Assembly (NCBI RefSeq): GCF_034424375.1
Contig: NZ_CP139965.1
Span: 620,001 to 684,000, forward strand
Direction of reading: 5' to 3'
Length of the DNA: 64,000 nucleotides
Origin: Paraburkholderia kururiensis
Lineage (GTDB): Bacteria > Pseudomonadota > Gammaproteobacteria > Burkholderiales > Burkholderiaceae
The notes under the pieces are model-generated. The model worked only from the letters and a program-made list of their open reading frames with translations. It was not told the origin of the DNA and ran no database searches. A program made the position numbers and the translations under genes. Every line of letters starts with the position of its first letter. The stretch's first letter is position 1. Below, piece after piece: positions 45,135-53,705 of the stretch.

Positions 45135-46955
45135 ATGCGCAAACGTTTCACCTCGCTCCACACCGCTTCGACACGCGCGATGCAGGCGACCACCTGCGTT
45201 TTCGCCCTGATGCTGGCCGCGCTGATTTGCGCATGCAGCACGCCGGGCCGCGACGAGGGCGCCGTTTCCGCGGGTCCGCCCGATCGCGGCGTGGCCACGG
45301 CGCCTGTGCGCTATGCGTTGCCGCCGATGGGCTGGAATTCGTGGAACGCGTTCTCGTGCAACATCGACGAGAAGAAGATTCTCGCCGTAGCCGACGCGAT
45401 GGCATCCAACGGCATGGCCCAGGCGGGATACCGCTACGTCACCGTGGACGATTGCTGGGTAGGCGGGCGCGACCCGAAGACCGGCAAGCTCTATGCCGAT
45501 GCACACGCGTTTCCCGGCGGTATCGCCGCGCTCGCCAATTACGTGCACAGCAAGGGCCTGAAGTTCGGGCTCTACACGTCGGGCAACGTGAGCACGTGCG
45601 CGGGCATGTCTACAGACCGGCATCCGCCCAGCTGGCCGCAAGGTGCGAACGGGGGCAGCCTCGGGCACGAGCGCATCGACGCGCAAACGTTCGCCGACTG
45701 GGGCGTCGACTACCTCAAGCTCGACCTGTGCGGCGGCAAACTCAGTACGTTTGCCGCCATGCGCGCGGGCATCGCGGCAAGCGGCCGGCCCATGTATCTG
45801 AGCATCAATCCGTACAGCTACAACCGCACGCTGCGCACGCGGTTCGCCGACGACGGCACGTTCTACGCCCCGGCCTACGCGGACACGTCGCGCATTTCGC
45901 AGGACATCACGGAATCGTTCGCGTCGGTGGAGTCGATTGTCGATATCGCGGCGGCGGATGCCGCATGGGCGGTGCCGGGCTATTTCAACGACCTCGACAT
46001 GCTCGAGGTGGGCCACGCGTTCAGCGCCGATCAGGACGTGGCGCACTTCATCATGTGGGCCGTCATGGCGAGCCCGCTGAACGCGGGCAACGACGTGCGC
46101 ACGCAGCGCGATGCCACACGCGCGTTGCTCACGAACCCCGGCATCATCGCGGTGAATCAGGACGCGCTCGCGCTGCCCGCCGTGCTCGATCAAACCGACA
46201 GCATGGGTGCGTTGCAGGTCTGGACCAGGCCGCTCGTGCAAAGCGGCACGCGCGCGGTGGCGTTCATCAATCGCGGTGCGGCGCCTGTGCAGGCCACCGT
46301 GCGATTCGCGAGCGTGGGTCTGGATGCGCCGCATCACGCGTGGGATCTGCTCACCGGCTCGCCGTTGCCCGTCGCGGATGGCAGCGTCAGCGTCACCGTG
46401 CCGGCCACGGGCGCGCGGCTCATCCGGCTCGACGGACGCGACCCCGTCGCCGCGACGGGGCCGCTCGCCGCGCAGCGCTGGATCTGGTCGGTCACGCGTG
46501 CGGGCTCGGCGGCGAACGATCCCGATAGCGAGGTGGGCGTGAAGGTATGGCCGGCTGCCGCGCCGCAACCGTTGCTGCCTGCGGGTGCAAAGCGGGCCGA
46601 CGCGATCGTCGCGGGCGGCGTTGCGTATCGCGACGGCATGGCGGTGAGCGTGCCCACGCAGATCGTCTATCGGCTCGGCCGGCAGTGCAGTTCGTTTCAG
46701 AGCGACATCGGCCTCGATCGTCGTTCGCCGCCCACGAGCCGCGCCGCGTTCCAGGTCTGGGCCGACAACGTCCTGCTCTACGACAGCGGCCCGCTGAGTG
46801 CAGCCACGCCGCCGAAGACGGTGCGTGTCGACATCTCAGGCCGCGATACGTTGCGGCTCGTGGTTACGCCACGCTCGGGCGGCGATGCACGCGATCGCGC
46901 AGCGTGGGCCGATCCCTCCGTGGTTTGCACGAGCGGTTCGGTGGGTGCGCCATAG
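45135..46955 (+). CDS. GH27 alpha-galactosidase-type lipoprotein with NPCBM-like domain
   Basis: 606 residues. Lipoprotein signal ends in LAALICAC. The GH27 TIM barrel starts at LPPMGWNSWNAF, with YVTVDDCW, the nucleophile Asp197 in DYLKLDLCGG, and the acid/base region GYFNDLDML (where GWNDPDML is usual). The C-terminal ~140 residues after AQRWIWS resemble an NPCBM carbohydrate-binding module (IVYRLGRQCSSFQSDIGLD, then VWADNVLLYDSG). It should release terminal alpha-galactose or arabinopyranose from plant glycans at the outer membrane. The ATG at 45135 has AAGGAGAA upstream. Confidence 0.85.
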   Translation: MRKRFTSLHTASTRAMQATTCVFALMLAALICACSTPGRDEGAVSAGPPDRGVATAPVRYALPPMGWNSWNAFSCNIDEKKILAVADAMASNGMAQAGYRYVTVDDCWVGGRDPKTGKLYADAHAFPGGIAALANYVHSKGLKFGLYTSGNVSTCAGMSTDRHPPSWPQGANGGSLGHERIDAQTFADWGVDYLKLDLCGGKLSTFAAMRAGIAASGRPMYLSINPYSYNRTLRTRFADDGTFYAPAYADTSRISQDITESFASVESIVDIAAADAAWAVPGYFNDLDMLEVGHAFSADQDVAHFIMWAVMASPLNAGNDVRTQRDATRALLTNPGIIAVNQDALALPAVLDQTDSMGALQVWTRPLVQSGTRAVAFINRGAAPVQATVRFASVGLDAPHHAWDLLTGSPLPVADGSVSVTVPATGARLIRLDGRDPVAATGPLAAQRWIWSVTRAGSAANDPDSEVGVKVWPAAAPQPLLPAGAKRADAIVAGGVAYRDGMAVSVPTQIVYRLGRQCSSFQSDIGLDRRSPPTSRAAFQVWADNVLLYDSGPLSAATPPKTVRVDISGRDTLRLVVTPRSGGDARDRAAWADPSVVCTSGSVGAP

Positions 46956-47105
46956 GGAACCGCGTGGCGGGTGCAATGCGGGGGCGCAATTCGGGTCCAA
47001 CGCGTGATGCCGCTGAGGCAAGCCACGCCGATGCGAACCGCTGCGCGCGGATACAATGCCGGCTTGGTTTGCCGGCTGTCCACTCTTCACCATCCGAATC
47101 CATCC

Positions 47106-48179
47106 ATGCGTCCTGCTTCCCGGGAGTTTCTGCTCGGCCCGCTGCTCAAAGGCGTCTCGCGTTCCTTCTATCTCACGCTGCGCGTGTTGCCGGCGGGCAT
47201 GCGCGACCCGGTGGGGCTCGCCTATCTGCTGGCGCGTGCCGCGGACACGATTGCCGATACCTCGCTGATTCCGCCCGAGCAACGGCTTGCGCTGCTGCTC
47301 GCGTTGCGTGCTCACGTGAACGGCACGCACCACGATGCCGGGGAAAGCGAAGCCGCTTTCACGCAACGGCTTGCCACTGAAGTGGGCGCGCAGCAAACGC
47401 AGTCCGACGAGAAGACGCTGCTCGAATCCGTGGGGCCCGCCCTCGCCGTGCTCGCGCAACTGGACGACACCGACCGCGCCGCCGTGCGCGACATCGTGAC
47501 GACGCTCACGCAAGGCATGGAATTCGATCTGCGCACGTTTCCGGACGAACGCTCCGGCCAGATCGCGGCACTCGGCGAGCCGGACGCGCTGGACCACTAC
47601 ACCTACCTCGTCGCCGGTTGCGTGGGCGAGTTCTGGACGCGCATGACCTACGCGCATCTGCCCGGTGTGCTCACAAGCGATCGCACGGCGACGCTGCAAC
47701 GCGGCGTGCGCTTCGGCAAAGCCCTGCAGATGACCAACGTGCTGCGCGATTGCGGCAAAGACCTGCGCATCGGCCGCTGCTATCTGCCCGCGTCGATGCT
47801 CGCGCGTCACGGCCTGACGCCGCACGACCTGTTGCTGCCCGATGCCTCGCGGCGCGCTCGGCCGCTCATGCTCGAACTGGTGGGCAAGACGCTGGACCTG
47901 TACCGCGACGCCGTCGAATACACGCTCGCCATTCCCGCGCTTCAGCTGCGGCTGCGTCTTGCCTGCCTGTGGCCCATTCTGATCGGCCTCGAAACGCTGC
48001 TGCTGCTCGTCAGCAACGACGCGTGGCTCGACCCGGCGAAGGTCTCGAAAATTCGACGCAGCGAGGTGTACGGCATCGTGGCGCGCTCCACGCTCGCGGC
48101 ACCGTCGAACGCGATGCTGCGTACGTGGACGGGCCGGCTCATCGCCAGCATCGAGGCGCGGTCATTACCTGCGAGGTAA
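47106..48179 (+). CDS. Squalene/phytoene synthase family protein
   Basis: 357 residues. First Asp-rich motif D47-T-I-A-D51 in YLLARAADTIADT and second D215-C-G-K-D219 in NVLRDCGKDLRIGRCYLP, plus GVSRSFYLTLRVLP at the start. Such enzymes join two prenyl diphosphates head to head (squalene, phytoene or presqualene diphosphate). Longer than HpnC/HpnD (~280), closer to the squalene synthase length. No hopanoid or carotenoid gene is adjacent, so product unassigned. Confidence 0.8.
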   Translation: MRPASREFLLGPLLKGVSRSFYLTLRVLPAGMRDPVGLAYLLARAADTIADTSLIPPEQRLALLLALRAHVNGTHHDAGESEAAFTQRLATEVGAQQTQSDEKTLLESVGPALAVLAQLDDTDRAAVRDIVTTLTQGMEFDLRTFPDERSGQIAALGEPDALDHYTYLVAGCVGEFWTRMTYAHLPGVLTSDRTATLQRGVRFGKALQMTNVLRDCGKDLRIGRCYLPASMLARHGLTPHDLLLPDASRRARPLMLELVGKTLDLYRDAVEYTLAIPALQLRLRLACLWPILIGLETLLLLVSNDAWLDPAKVSKIRRSEVYGIVARSTLAAPSNAMLRTWTGRLIASIEARSLPAR

Positions 48180-48260
48180 TCGAATTGCGGCGGGGCGTCC
48201 GCTAGCATCGAACCGTGCCTCGCGCGGTGTGCGAGGCGTCACGATCGAACCGGAGCCGCC

Positions 48261-48587
48261 ATGTCCACCTATGCCGTCGCCCATCTTCACAGCGTCACGA
48301 TGTGCCCCGCCATCGTCGAATACCTCGAACGCATCGACGCCACGCTGGCGCCGTTCAACGGCCGCTTCGTCGTGCACGGTGGGCCGACTGAACTGCTGGA
48401 AGGCCGCTGGGACGGCGACCTCGTCGTCATCGAGTTTCCCGATCGCGAATGCGCGCGTGAATGGTACGGGTCGCCCGCGTATCAGGCCATTCTGCCGCTG
48501 CGTACGCAGCATTCGGTGGGCGACGTGATTCTCATCGATACCGTTGAAGCGCCGCATCGCGCGACGGACGTGTTGCAGCGAGATTGA
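48261..48587 (+). CDS. DUF1330 family protein
   Basis: 108 residues, a small ferredoxin-like fold: YAVAHLHSVTMCPAIVEYLERIDATL, FVVHGGPTELLEG, VVIEFPDRECAREWYGSPAYQAILPLR. The GSPAYQ/W-Y pattern is typical for DUF1330, related to dimeric EthD-like proteins. Function unknown; appears monocistronic. Confidence 0.82.
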   Translation: MSTYAVAHLHSVTMCPAIVEYLERIDATLAPFNGRFVVHGGPTELLEGRWDGDLVVIEFPDRECAREWYGSPAYQAILPLRTQHSVGDVILIDTVEAPHRATDVLQRD

Positions 48588-48633
48588 AACCGCCGAGGCC
48601 TGAGCCCGTCCCCCAAAAAATTTTTCGGGCCGA

Positions 48634-48661
48634 TGTCACACGCGCCGCCTCCCATCTCGTC
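48634..48661 (+). promoter_or_regulatory. ECF41-type promoter
   Basis: TGTCACA (48634-48640) then 17 bases then CGTC (48658-48661). This is the -35/-10 pair known for ECF41 sigma factors, and an ECF41 gene is the second gene of the transcript. The first ATG lies 37 bases after the -10. Confidence 0.75.
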
Positions 48662-48697
48662 ATGTCAGGGAACCCCCCAACGAAAGGAGATGGAACC

Positions 48698-49171
48698 ATG
48701 ACTGCCAGACTCGACCCGTTCGCCGCCGCCCCCGCGCTGATGAAGTCCTGGATGAGCACCTCGCTCGCCGCGGCGGGCAGCCTTGAGCCCGGCCTCGTCG
48801 CGCTTGTCGAGGTGCGCGCGTCGCAGATCAACGGGTGCGCGAACTGTCTTAACATGCATACGGCCGACGCTCGCGAGCGAGGCGAGACCGAACAGCGCCT
48901 CTACCTGCTGTCGGCCTGGCGCGAAGCGCCCTGCTACAGCGAGCGCGAACGCGCGGCGCTCGGCTGGACCGAGGCGCTCACGCGGCTCTCCGAAGGCCCG
49001 TCGCTCGAACACGCGCGCGCCGCACTCGACGAACACTTTACCGAGGAGGAACAAGTGAAGCTCACGGTCATGATCAACGTGATCAACGGCTGGAACCGCC
49101 TCGCCGTGGGCTTCGGCCTGTGGATCGATCCGGCGGCGGCGAAGGCCCGCGCGCGAGCGGTGGCGGGATGA
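48698..49171 (+). CDS. Carboxymuconolactone decarboxylase/AhpD-like protein
   Basis: 157 residues. The redox CxxC is in SQINGCANCLNMHTADAR, followed by the family His. AhpD-like members reduce peroxidase partners or act as alkylhydroperoxidases. It starts after GAAAGGAGATGG and ends in an ATGA overlap with the ECF41 gene; such decarboxylase-like genes are one of the three standard ECF41 partners. Confidence 0.87.
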   Translation: MTARLDPFAAAPALMKSWMSTSLAAAGSLEPGLVALVEVRASQINGCANCLNMHTADARERGETEQRLYLLSAWREAPCYSERERAALGWTEALTRLSEGPSLEHARAALDEHFTEEEQVKLTVMINVINGWNRLAVGFGLWIDPAAAKARARAVAG

Positions 49172-50025
49172 CAGGCGGCGCCGCAAGAGACGCCGCAGCG
49201 GACTTCGACCCGCTGCGGCACACGTTGATTCGCGTGGCCTACCGCATGCTGGGTTCGGTCGCAGACGCCGAAGACATCGTGCAGGACGCGTTCATCCGCT
49301 GGATGCACGTGGACCGCAGCGAAGTGCGCGTGCCCGAAGCGTTCCTGCGCCGCATGGTGACGCGCATGTGTCTCGACCAGCTGAAGTCCGCGCGGCACCA
49401 GCGCGAAACGTACATCGGCCCGTGGCTGCCGGAGCCCGTTGTGGAAGACGACGAGCAGGAAGACGTCACGCTGTCGCTGATGCTGGCGCTGGAACGCCTC
49501 TCGCCGCTCGAACGCGCAGCGTTCCTGCTGCACGATGTATTCGGTCTCGATTTCGACGAGGTCGCACGCACGGTTCAGCGCGAACCCGCCGCGTGCCGCC
49601 AGCTCGCGGCACGCGCTCGCGCACATGTGCGCGAAGCGCGGCCGCGCTTTCGCGTGGAGAAAGCACGCGGGCTCGAAATTGCCGAAGCCTTTTTTGCCGC
49701 CTCGCGCAGCGGCGACATGAGCGCGCTGGGCGCCATGCTCGCGGCCGACGTGAGCATCCACGCCGACGGCGGCGGCAAGCGGTCCGCGGCAGGCAAACCC
49801 GTGCTGGGCTTCGACAAGGTGATGAAGGTGCATGCGCACCTGGCCGAGCTGTTCCGCAAGAACGGTTCGACACTCGTGCGCACGGGCTTCGTCAATGGCC
49901 TGCCCGGCTTCGTCACCCTCGAAGCCGATGGCGAGTTGCAGACCACCGCGCTCGAAATGGAAGACGGCAAGGTGGTGGCCATTTACGTGGTGCGCAATCC
50001 CGACAAGCTGCGGCATCTGCATTAG
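49168..50025 (+). CDS. ECF41 family RNA polymerase sigma factor with SnoaL-like C-terminal domain
   Basis: 285 residues. Region 2 (LRHTLIRVAYRMLGSVADAEDIVQDAFIRW) and region 4 (LSPLERAAFLLHDVFGLDFDEVARTV) are clear. The ECF41 hallmarks are all present: WLPEP after region 2, DGGGK in the SnoaL-like domain, and NPDKL at the end. In this family the C-terminal domain controls activity without an anti-sigma factor; none is encoded here. It probably drives its own promoter at 48634. Confidence 0.92.
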   Translation: MTGGAARDAAADFDPLRHTLIRVAYRMLGSVADAEDIVQDAFIRWMHVDRSEVRVPEAFLRRMVTRMCLDQLKSARHQRETYIGPWLPEPVVEDDEQEDVTLSLMLALERLSPLERAAFLLHDVFGLDFDEVARTVQREPAACRQLAARARAHVREARPRFRVEKARGLEIAEAFFAASRSGDMSALGAMLAADVSIHADGGGKRSAAGKPVLGFDKVMKVHAHLAELFRKNGSTLVRTGFVNGLPGFVTLEADGELQTTALEMEDGKVVAIYVVRNPDKLRHLH

Positions 50026-50227
50026 AACCATCAGGTCTCTTCCCGGGACGACCCCCGTTCGTCCCGTTTTCACTGCGCTGCGATATCATCGGACGCGCTT
50101 GCGCGAGACGCCAGCGTTGGCCCAGACGCGCGCTGTCGAGCGTCGCCGGGCCTCTCCAGAGTTGCATCCTCGAATCATGTAACTGCATGCCGGGCAGCCA
50201 CTGCGCGCGCCTGGCCGGGAGCCGAAA

Positions 50228-50812
50228 TTGAGCTTGAGCGCATTCTATGCAGCCTTCTTTCCCACCATCTGGTTAGCGTGGCTCACTGCCTGGTTCGCGC
50301 TGGCGCGCAACGTCAAGGCCACCGTCCGGCGCCAGGCCGCACTGCCGCGTCTCGTCAACGTGGCGCTGCTGTTCGCCGCGGCAGCGCTGCTGACCGTGCG
50401 ATACGTGCCGGTGCCGACGCTCATGGAGCGCTTTCTGCCGGCGTCGCAATGGCGTGCATGGTGGACGGTGGGCGCGGTGCTGACCGTCGCCGGGCTGCTA
50501 TTTGCCGTGTGGGCGCGCGTCTACCTGGGCCGCAACTGGAGCGGCGTGGTCACGGTGAAAGCCGATCATGAACTCATCACAGGCGGGCCCTACCGGCTGG
50601 TTCGCCATCCCATTTACACGGGCCTTGCGCTCGCATTCGCCGGAACCGGACTCGCCATCGGCCAGTGGCGCGCGGTGCTGGCCTTCGTCCTCGTGCTGAT
50701 TGCAATCGTGCATCGCATCATCGTGGAGGAGCGCTTCATGCGCGAGCAGTTCGGCGCCAAGTACGACGAGTACGCGCGTCGGGTGAAGGCGTTGGTGCCG
50801 TGGGTGGTTTGA
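50228..50812 (+). CDS. Isoprenylcysteine/phospholipid methyltransferase-family membrane protein
   Basis: 194 residues from a TTG. About four or five membrane segments; the C-terminal SAM-binding block reads LITGGPYRLVRHPIYTGLAL followed by IIVEERFMREQFGAKYDEY, the ICMT/PEMT-type signature (RHP-x-Y, E-E). In bacteria the acceptor is usually unknown. Start codon uncertain. Confidence 0.78.
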   Translation: MSLSAFYAAFFPTIWLAWLTAWFALARNVKATVRRQAALPRLVNVALLFAAAALLTVRYVPVPTLMERFLPASQWRAWWTVGAVLTVAGLLFAVWARVYLGRNWSGVVTVKADHELITGGPYRLVRHPIYTGLALAFAGTGLAIGQWRAVLAFVLVLIAIVHRIIVEERFMREQFGAKYDEYARRVKALVPWVV

Positions 50813-50841
50813 GGGGAGGGTGGCATGCATGCCACTCCTCC

Positions 50842-51078
50842 TCAAGGCATGCCCCCCAACGAAGGCGAAATCGTGCTGCCGCGATTCGGGTCCTCAGGCT
50901 CGACCTTCGGCGCGGCGGACTGCACGGAAAGCGGCACGTGCCGGGCCTTGCAGGCGTCGAGGGACGTGTCCGCCACGCAGCGTAGAAACGCGTCGGCATC
51001 GTCTTTCGTTCCGAACGTGTAGACGTTGTCGTCGACCTGCACCGCAGTGTCCGATTGGCGAATGGCCGTCATGGTCAT
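50842..51078 (-). CDS. Small hypothetical protein
   Basis: 78 residues. Two nearby starts (ATG at 51078, ATG at 51072). Sequence MTMTAIRQSDTAVQVDDNVYTFGTKDDADAFLRCVADTSLDACKARH then a Pro/Ser-rich tail. Possible single beta-beta-alpha unit. No family recognised. Divergent from the signal-peptide protein at 51226. Confidence 0.5.
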   Translation of the reverse strand: MTMTAIRQSDTAVQVDDNVYTFGTKDDADAFLRCVADTSLDACKARHVPLSVQSAAPKVEPEDPNRGSTISPSLGGMP

Positions 51079-51225
51079 GGCGTTCCCCTTTCTTTCTTCA
51101 ACAAGACGAAGAGCGAGTGCCGCAACGCACGTACCCACCGCGTAGCGGGCCACGCCGCCACCGGCAAGCAGGCACGCAAGATGCTGGCGCCCCCTGAGAC
51201 GCCGCGCACTCTCGCCCACGCCGCC

Positions 51226-51654
51226 ATGCCGCCATCCCATCGCTCTTGTCGAGCCTGCTTACTGATCGTTTGCGTCGCGCTCGCGAGCGGCGTCCGCGGC
51301 GGCGAGCCGGCACCCCAGCAGCAGTCATGGCGGTACAGCACGTTGCTCTCGTTTGCGCGCTCGGCGTCGCTCGTGCTCGATGCGTCGCTGCGCGGCGACG
51401 TGCCCGGCTTCTATGCGCGCAGCGCGTTGCGCACGCTGTCGCGCAACGTCGCCACGACCGCCGACGACATCCAGGCATCGTTCCATTCAGGCGACCCGCG
51501 CGCGGCTCCGGTGCTGGAGCAAGCCTCGCAGATCGCCCGCTCACTCGCTCAGGCCGATGCCGCGCTCGCGGCACACAACCGTAGCGGCATAGCCGGTGCA
51601 AAGCAGACGCTCGACGACGTCATCGCCCATTCATCCCCTGCGCGCAGCCTCTAG
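51226..51654 (+). CDS. Hypothetical secreted protein
   Basis: 142 residues. Signal peptide-like start MPPSHRSCRACLLIVCVALASGVRGGE, then a helical domain (YSTLLSFARSASLVLDASLRGDVPGFYARSALRTLSRNVATTADDIQ). A longer start at 51181 is possible. It precedes the Nramp-like gene by 19 bases and is probably its operon partner. Confidence 0.55.
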   Translation: MPPSHRSCRACLLIVCVALASGVRGGEPAPQQQSWRYSTLLSFARSASLVLDASLRGDVPGFYARSALRTLSRNVATTADDIQASFHSGDPRAAPVLEQASQIARSLAQADAALAAHNRSGIAGAKQTLDDVIAHSSPARSL

Positions 51655-51673
51655 CGGACCTCCCGGCACAGCG

Positions 51674-52894
51674 ATGAAGAAATTCCTCCAGATATCGCTC
51701 GGCGTGGTGACGAGTGTGGGCGGATTCCTCGAGATGGGGTCCATGTCCACGTCGGCACAAGCGGGCGCCGGCTTCGGATATCGGCTGGGTTGGGCGCTCG
51801 TGCTCGGCACGGTTTGCATCGCGTTTCTCGCCGAAATGGCGGGCCGCTTTGCCGCTGTCAGCGGCCATACGATTGCCGACGGCATGCGCGACCGCTTTGG
51901 TTTCAAGCTGTTTCTGTGGCCGCTCCTTGCGACGCTGCTCGTCAATCTGCTGGTGCTGGCGGCCGAGATCGGCGGCGTTTGCATCGCGCTGGAATTCGCC
52001 ACGTCCATCGGCTACCGATGGTGGGCGCTGCCGGTCGCCGCACTCGCCTGGCTGCTGTTGTGGAAAGGGTCGTTCGGCTTGATCGAGAAAGGTGTGTCGC
52101 TGCTGGGTCTCGTGACCTGCTGCTTCATCGTGGCGGCGCTGCTCGCGCGGCCCGACTGGCACGCCGTGGCGGCGGGTCTGGTGCCGCGCCAGGCGCCGCA
52201 TGACTCTGCCAGTTACTGGTTCATCGCGGTCAGCATTCTGGGCGCCTGCATCACGCCTTCGTTGTTCCTGTTTTATTCGTCGGGCGCGATCGAGGACAAA
52301 TGGGACCGCCGCATGCTCGGCGCCAATCGCGCCATCTCAGCCATCGGCATGGGTTTCGGCGGCACCATCGCACTCGCCGTGCTGATCGTTGCAGGCGCCG
52401 TGCTGATGCCGCAAGGCGTGCGGCAAGTGGAGGACTACCACCAGTTGCCGCTTCTGCTGGTGCCGACGCTGGGCATGGCCGGCTTCGTGCTGCTCGTGCT
52501 CTCGCTCGCCATCGCGTCGTTCGGCGCGACGCTGGAGATAGCGTTGCAGCAGGCCTACATGCTCGCTCAGGCGTTCGGCTGGCGATGGAGCGAAGATGCG
52601 AAGCCCCGCGAAAACGCAGGATTCAGCATGACGTATACGGTGTCGCTGCTGCTCGCCGCGCTGCCCATCGTGTTCGGCATCGATCCGCTCAAGGTCACCA
52701 CCTTTTCGATGGCGCTTACTGCGGTCAGCCTGCCGTTCAGCGTCTTTCCGTTTCTCGTGCTGATGAACGACACGAGTTATGTGGGCAAGCATGCCAACGG
52801 GGTGATCGCGAATCTTTGCGTCATCCTGATTGTTTCGCTTTCGTTCGTGCTGGCAGTCGTGACGCTGCCGCTCGAAATTCTCGGAGGGTCGTGA
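51674..52894 (+). CDS. Divergent Nramp-like divalent-metal transporter
   Basis: 406 residues, about 11 membrane segments in the LeuT/Nramp arrangement. The two metal-binding unwound helices are altered: helix 1 has GGFLEMGSMS (E20-M-G-S23) where Nramp has DPGN, and helix 6 has ACITPSLFLFY where Nramp has the M-P-H motif. Other landmarks (LLVLAAEIGGVCIALEFAT, GATLEIALQQAY) fit the family. The cargo is thus probably not Mn/Fe; Mg or another ion or solute is possible. It overlaps the first PRC-barrel gene by one base. Confidence 0.75.
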   Translation: MKKFLQISLGVVTSVGGFLEMGSMSTSAQAGAGFGYRLGWALVLGTVCIAFLAEMAGRFAAVSGHTIADGMRDRFGFKLFLWPLLATLLVNLLVLAAEIGGVCIALEFATSIGYRWWALPVAALAWLLLWKGSFGLIEKGVSLLGLVTCCFIVAALLARPDWHAVAAGLVPRQAPHDSASYWFIAVSILGACITPSLFLFYSSGAIEDKWDRRMLGANRAISAIGMGFGGTIALAVLIVAGAVLMPQGVRQVEDYHQLPLLLVPTLGMAGFVLLVLSLAIASFGATLEIALQQAYMLAQAFGWRWSEDAKPRENAGFSMTYTVSLLLAALPIVFGIDPLKVTTFSMALTAVSLPFSVFPFLVLMNDTSYVGKHANGVIANLCVILIVSLSFVLAVVTLPLEILGGS

Positions 52895-53256
52895 TGGAGC
52901 TGGTGCGCGATCTGCTCGACAAACAACTGGTGGACCGCAACGGCATCAACACGGGCCGCGTGGACGGCATCGTCGTGGAGTTGCGCGAAGGCCTGGCGCC
53001 GCGGCTCGTTGCACTCGAAGCGGGGCCGGCCGTGCTCGCGTATCGCGTCGGTCCGCGCATGGGGCGGTGGGTAACATGGCTCGTCCGTCGATTCAGCCGC
53101 ACTCGCGATGCCGGCCGTTGCCGCATTCCGTGGTCGAAGATCACGTCGGTGAATCTCGACGTCGCCATCGACGTCGACGTGGACGAAACGCCACTGCTTG
53201 CATGGCAGCGCTGGGTGGCCCGGCGTATGGAACGTCTGCCGGGGAGAGGCGAATGA
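52894..53256 (+). CDS. PRC-barrel-like protein 1
   Basis: 120 residues, cytoplasmic. LVRDLLDKQLVDRNGINTGRVDGIVVELREGL has the PRC-barrel G-x-x-x-G-x-V-(D)-x-(I/V) pattern, followed by a basic helix (MGRWVTWLVRRFSRTRDAGR) and IPWSKITSVNLDVAI, the closing strand. Coupled to the Nramp-like gene and overlapping the next PRC gene. Possibly a cytoplasmic regulatory module of the transporter. Confidence 0.6.
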   Translation: MELVRDLLDKQLVDRNGINTGRVDGIVVELREGLAPRLVALEAGPAVLAYRVGPRMGRWVTWLVRRFSRTRDAGRCRIPWSKITSVNLDVAIDVDVDETPLLAWQRWVARRMERLPGRGE

Positions 53257-53567
53257 CGCTCGTGAATATCGAACTCGTGGTGGGCCGCACCGTTCGCACG
53301 CAAGAGGGCAAACGCGTGGGCCGGATCGAAGCCGTCTGCGCCCACCGGGAAGGCAACGGCAAGGGCGATGACTGGGTCGTCGACGAATTCCACGTTGGTC
53401 CTCATGCGCTGATCGAACGCCTCTCGCTTTCCATGATTGCCGCACTGCTGCCGCCCGCGCTGCGTCCGAAGCGCGACCCGAAGCCTTACCGCATACCGTG
53501 GCAACAGCTCGATCTCTCCGACCCGTGGTATCCACGCCTGATTGCCGGCGCCGAGGTACGCCGTTGA
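53253..53567 (+). CDS. PRC-barrel-like protein 2
   Basis: 104 residues. NIELVVGRTVRTQEGKRVGRIEAVCAH and the later PYRIPWQQLDLSDP give the PRC-barrel opening and closing strands; a hydrophobic helix (ERLSLSMIAALLPPAL) lies between. It shares the layout of its neighbour with little identity. Start ATG at 53253 overlaps the previous stop. Confidence 0.58.
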   Translation: MTLVNIELVVGRTVRTQEGKRVGRIEAVCAHREGNGKGDDWVVDEFHVGPHALIERLSLSMIAALLPPALRPKRDPKPYRIPWQQLDLSDPWYPRLIAGAEVRR

Positions 53568-53705
53568 ATCGGATAGGGAATTTCCCGATTGAGACGAAGG
53601 AGGAATCTATCGACATTCGAAGCGCCCGTCTTCAGCGCGGTAGCATGCGGGTGACGCGGGTGACGTGCCACTGCCCATGCTGCGGAAAGGAAAGGAGCAT
53701 TCCTG

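Noticed and set aside
48615..48630. AAAAAATTTTT run after the DUF1330 gene as a terminator
   Set aside because: Only a weak GCCCG/CGGGC stem surrounds it, and the ECF41 promoter starts a few bases later; not convincing.
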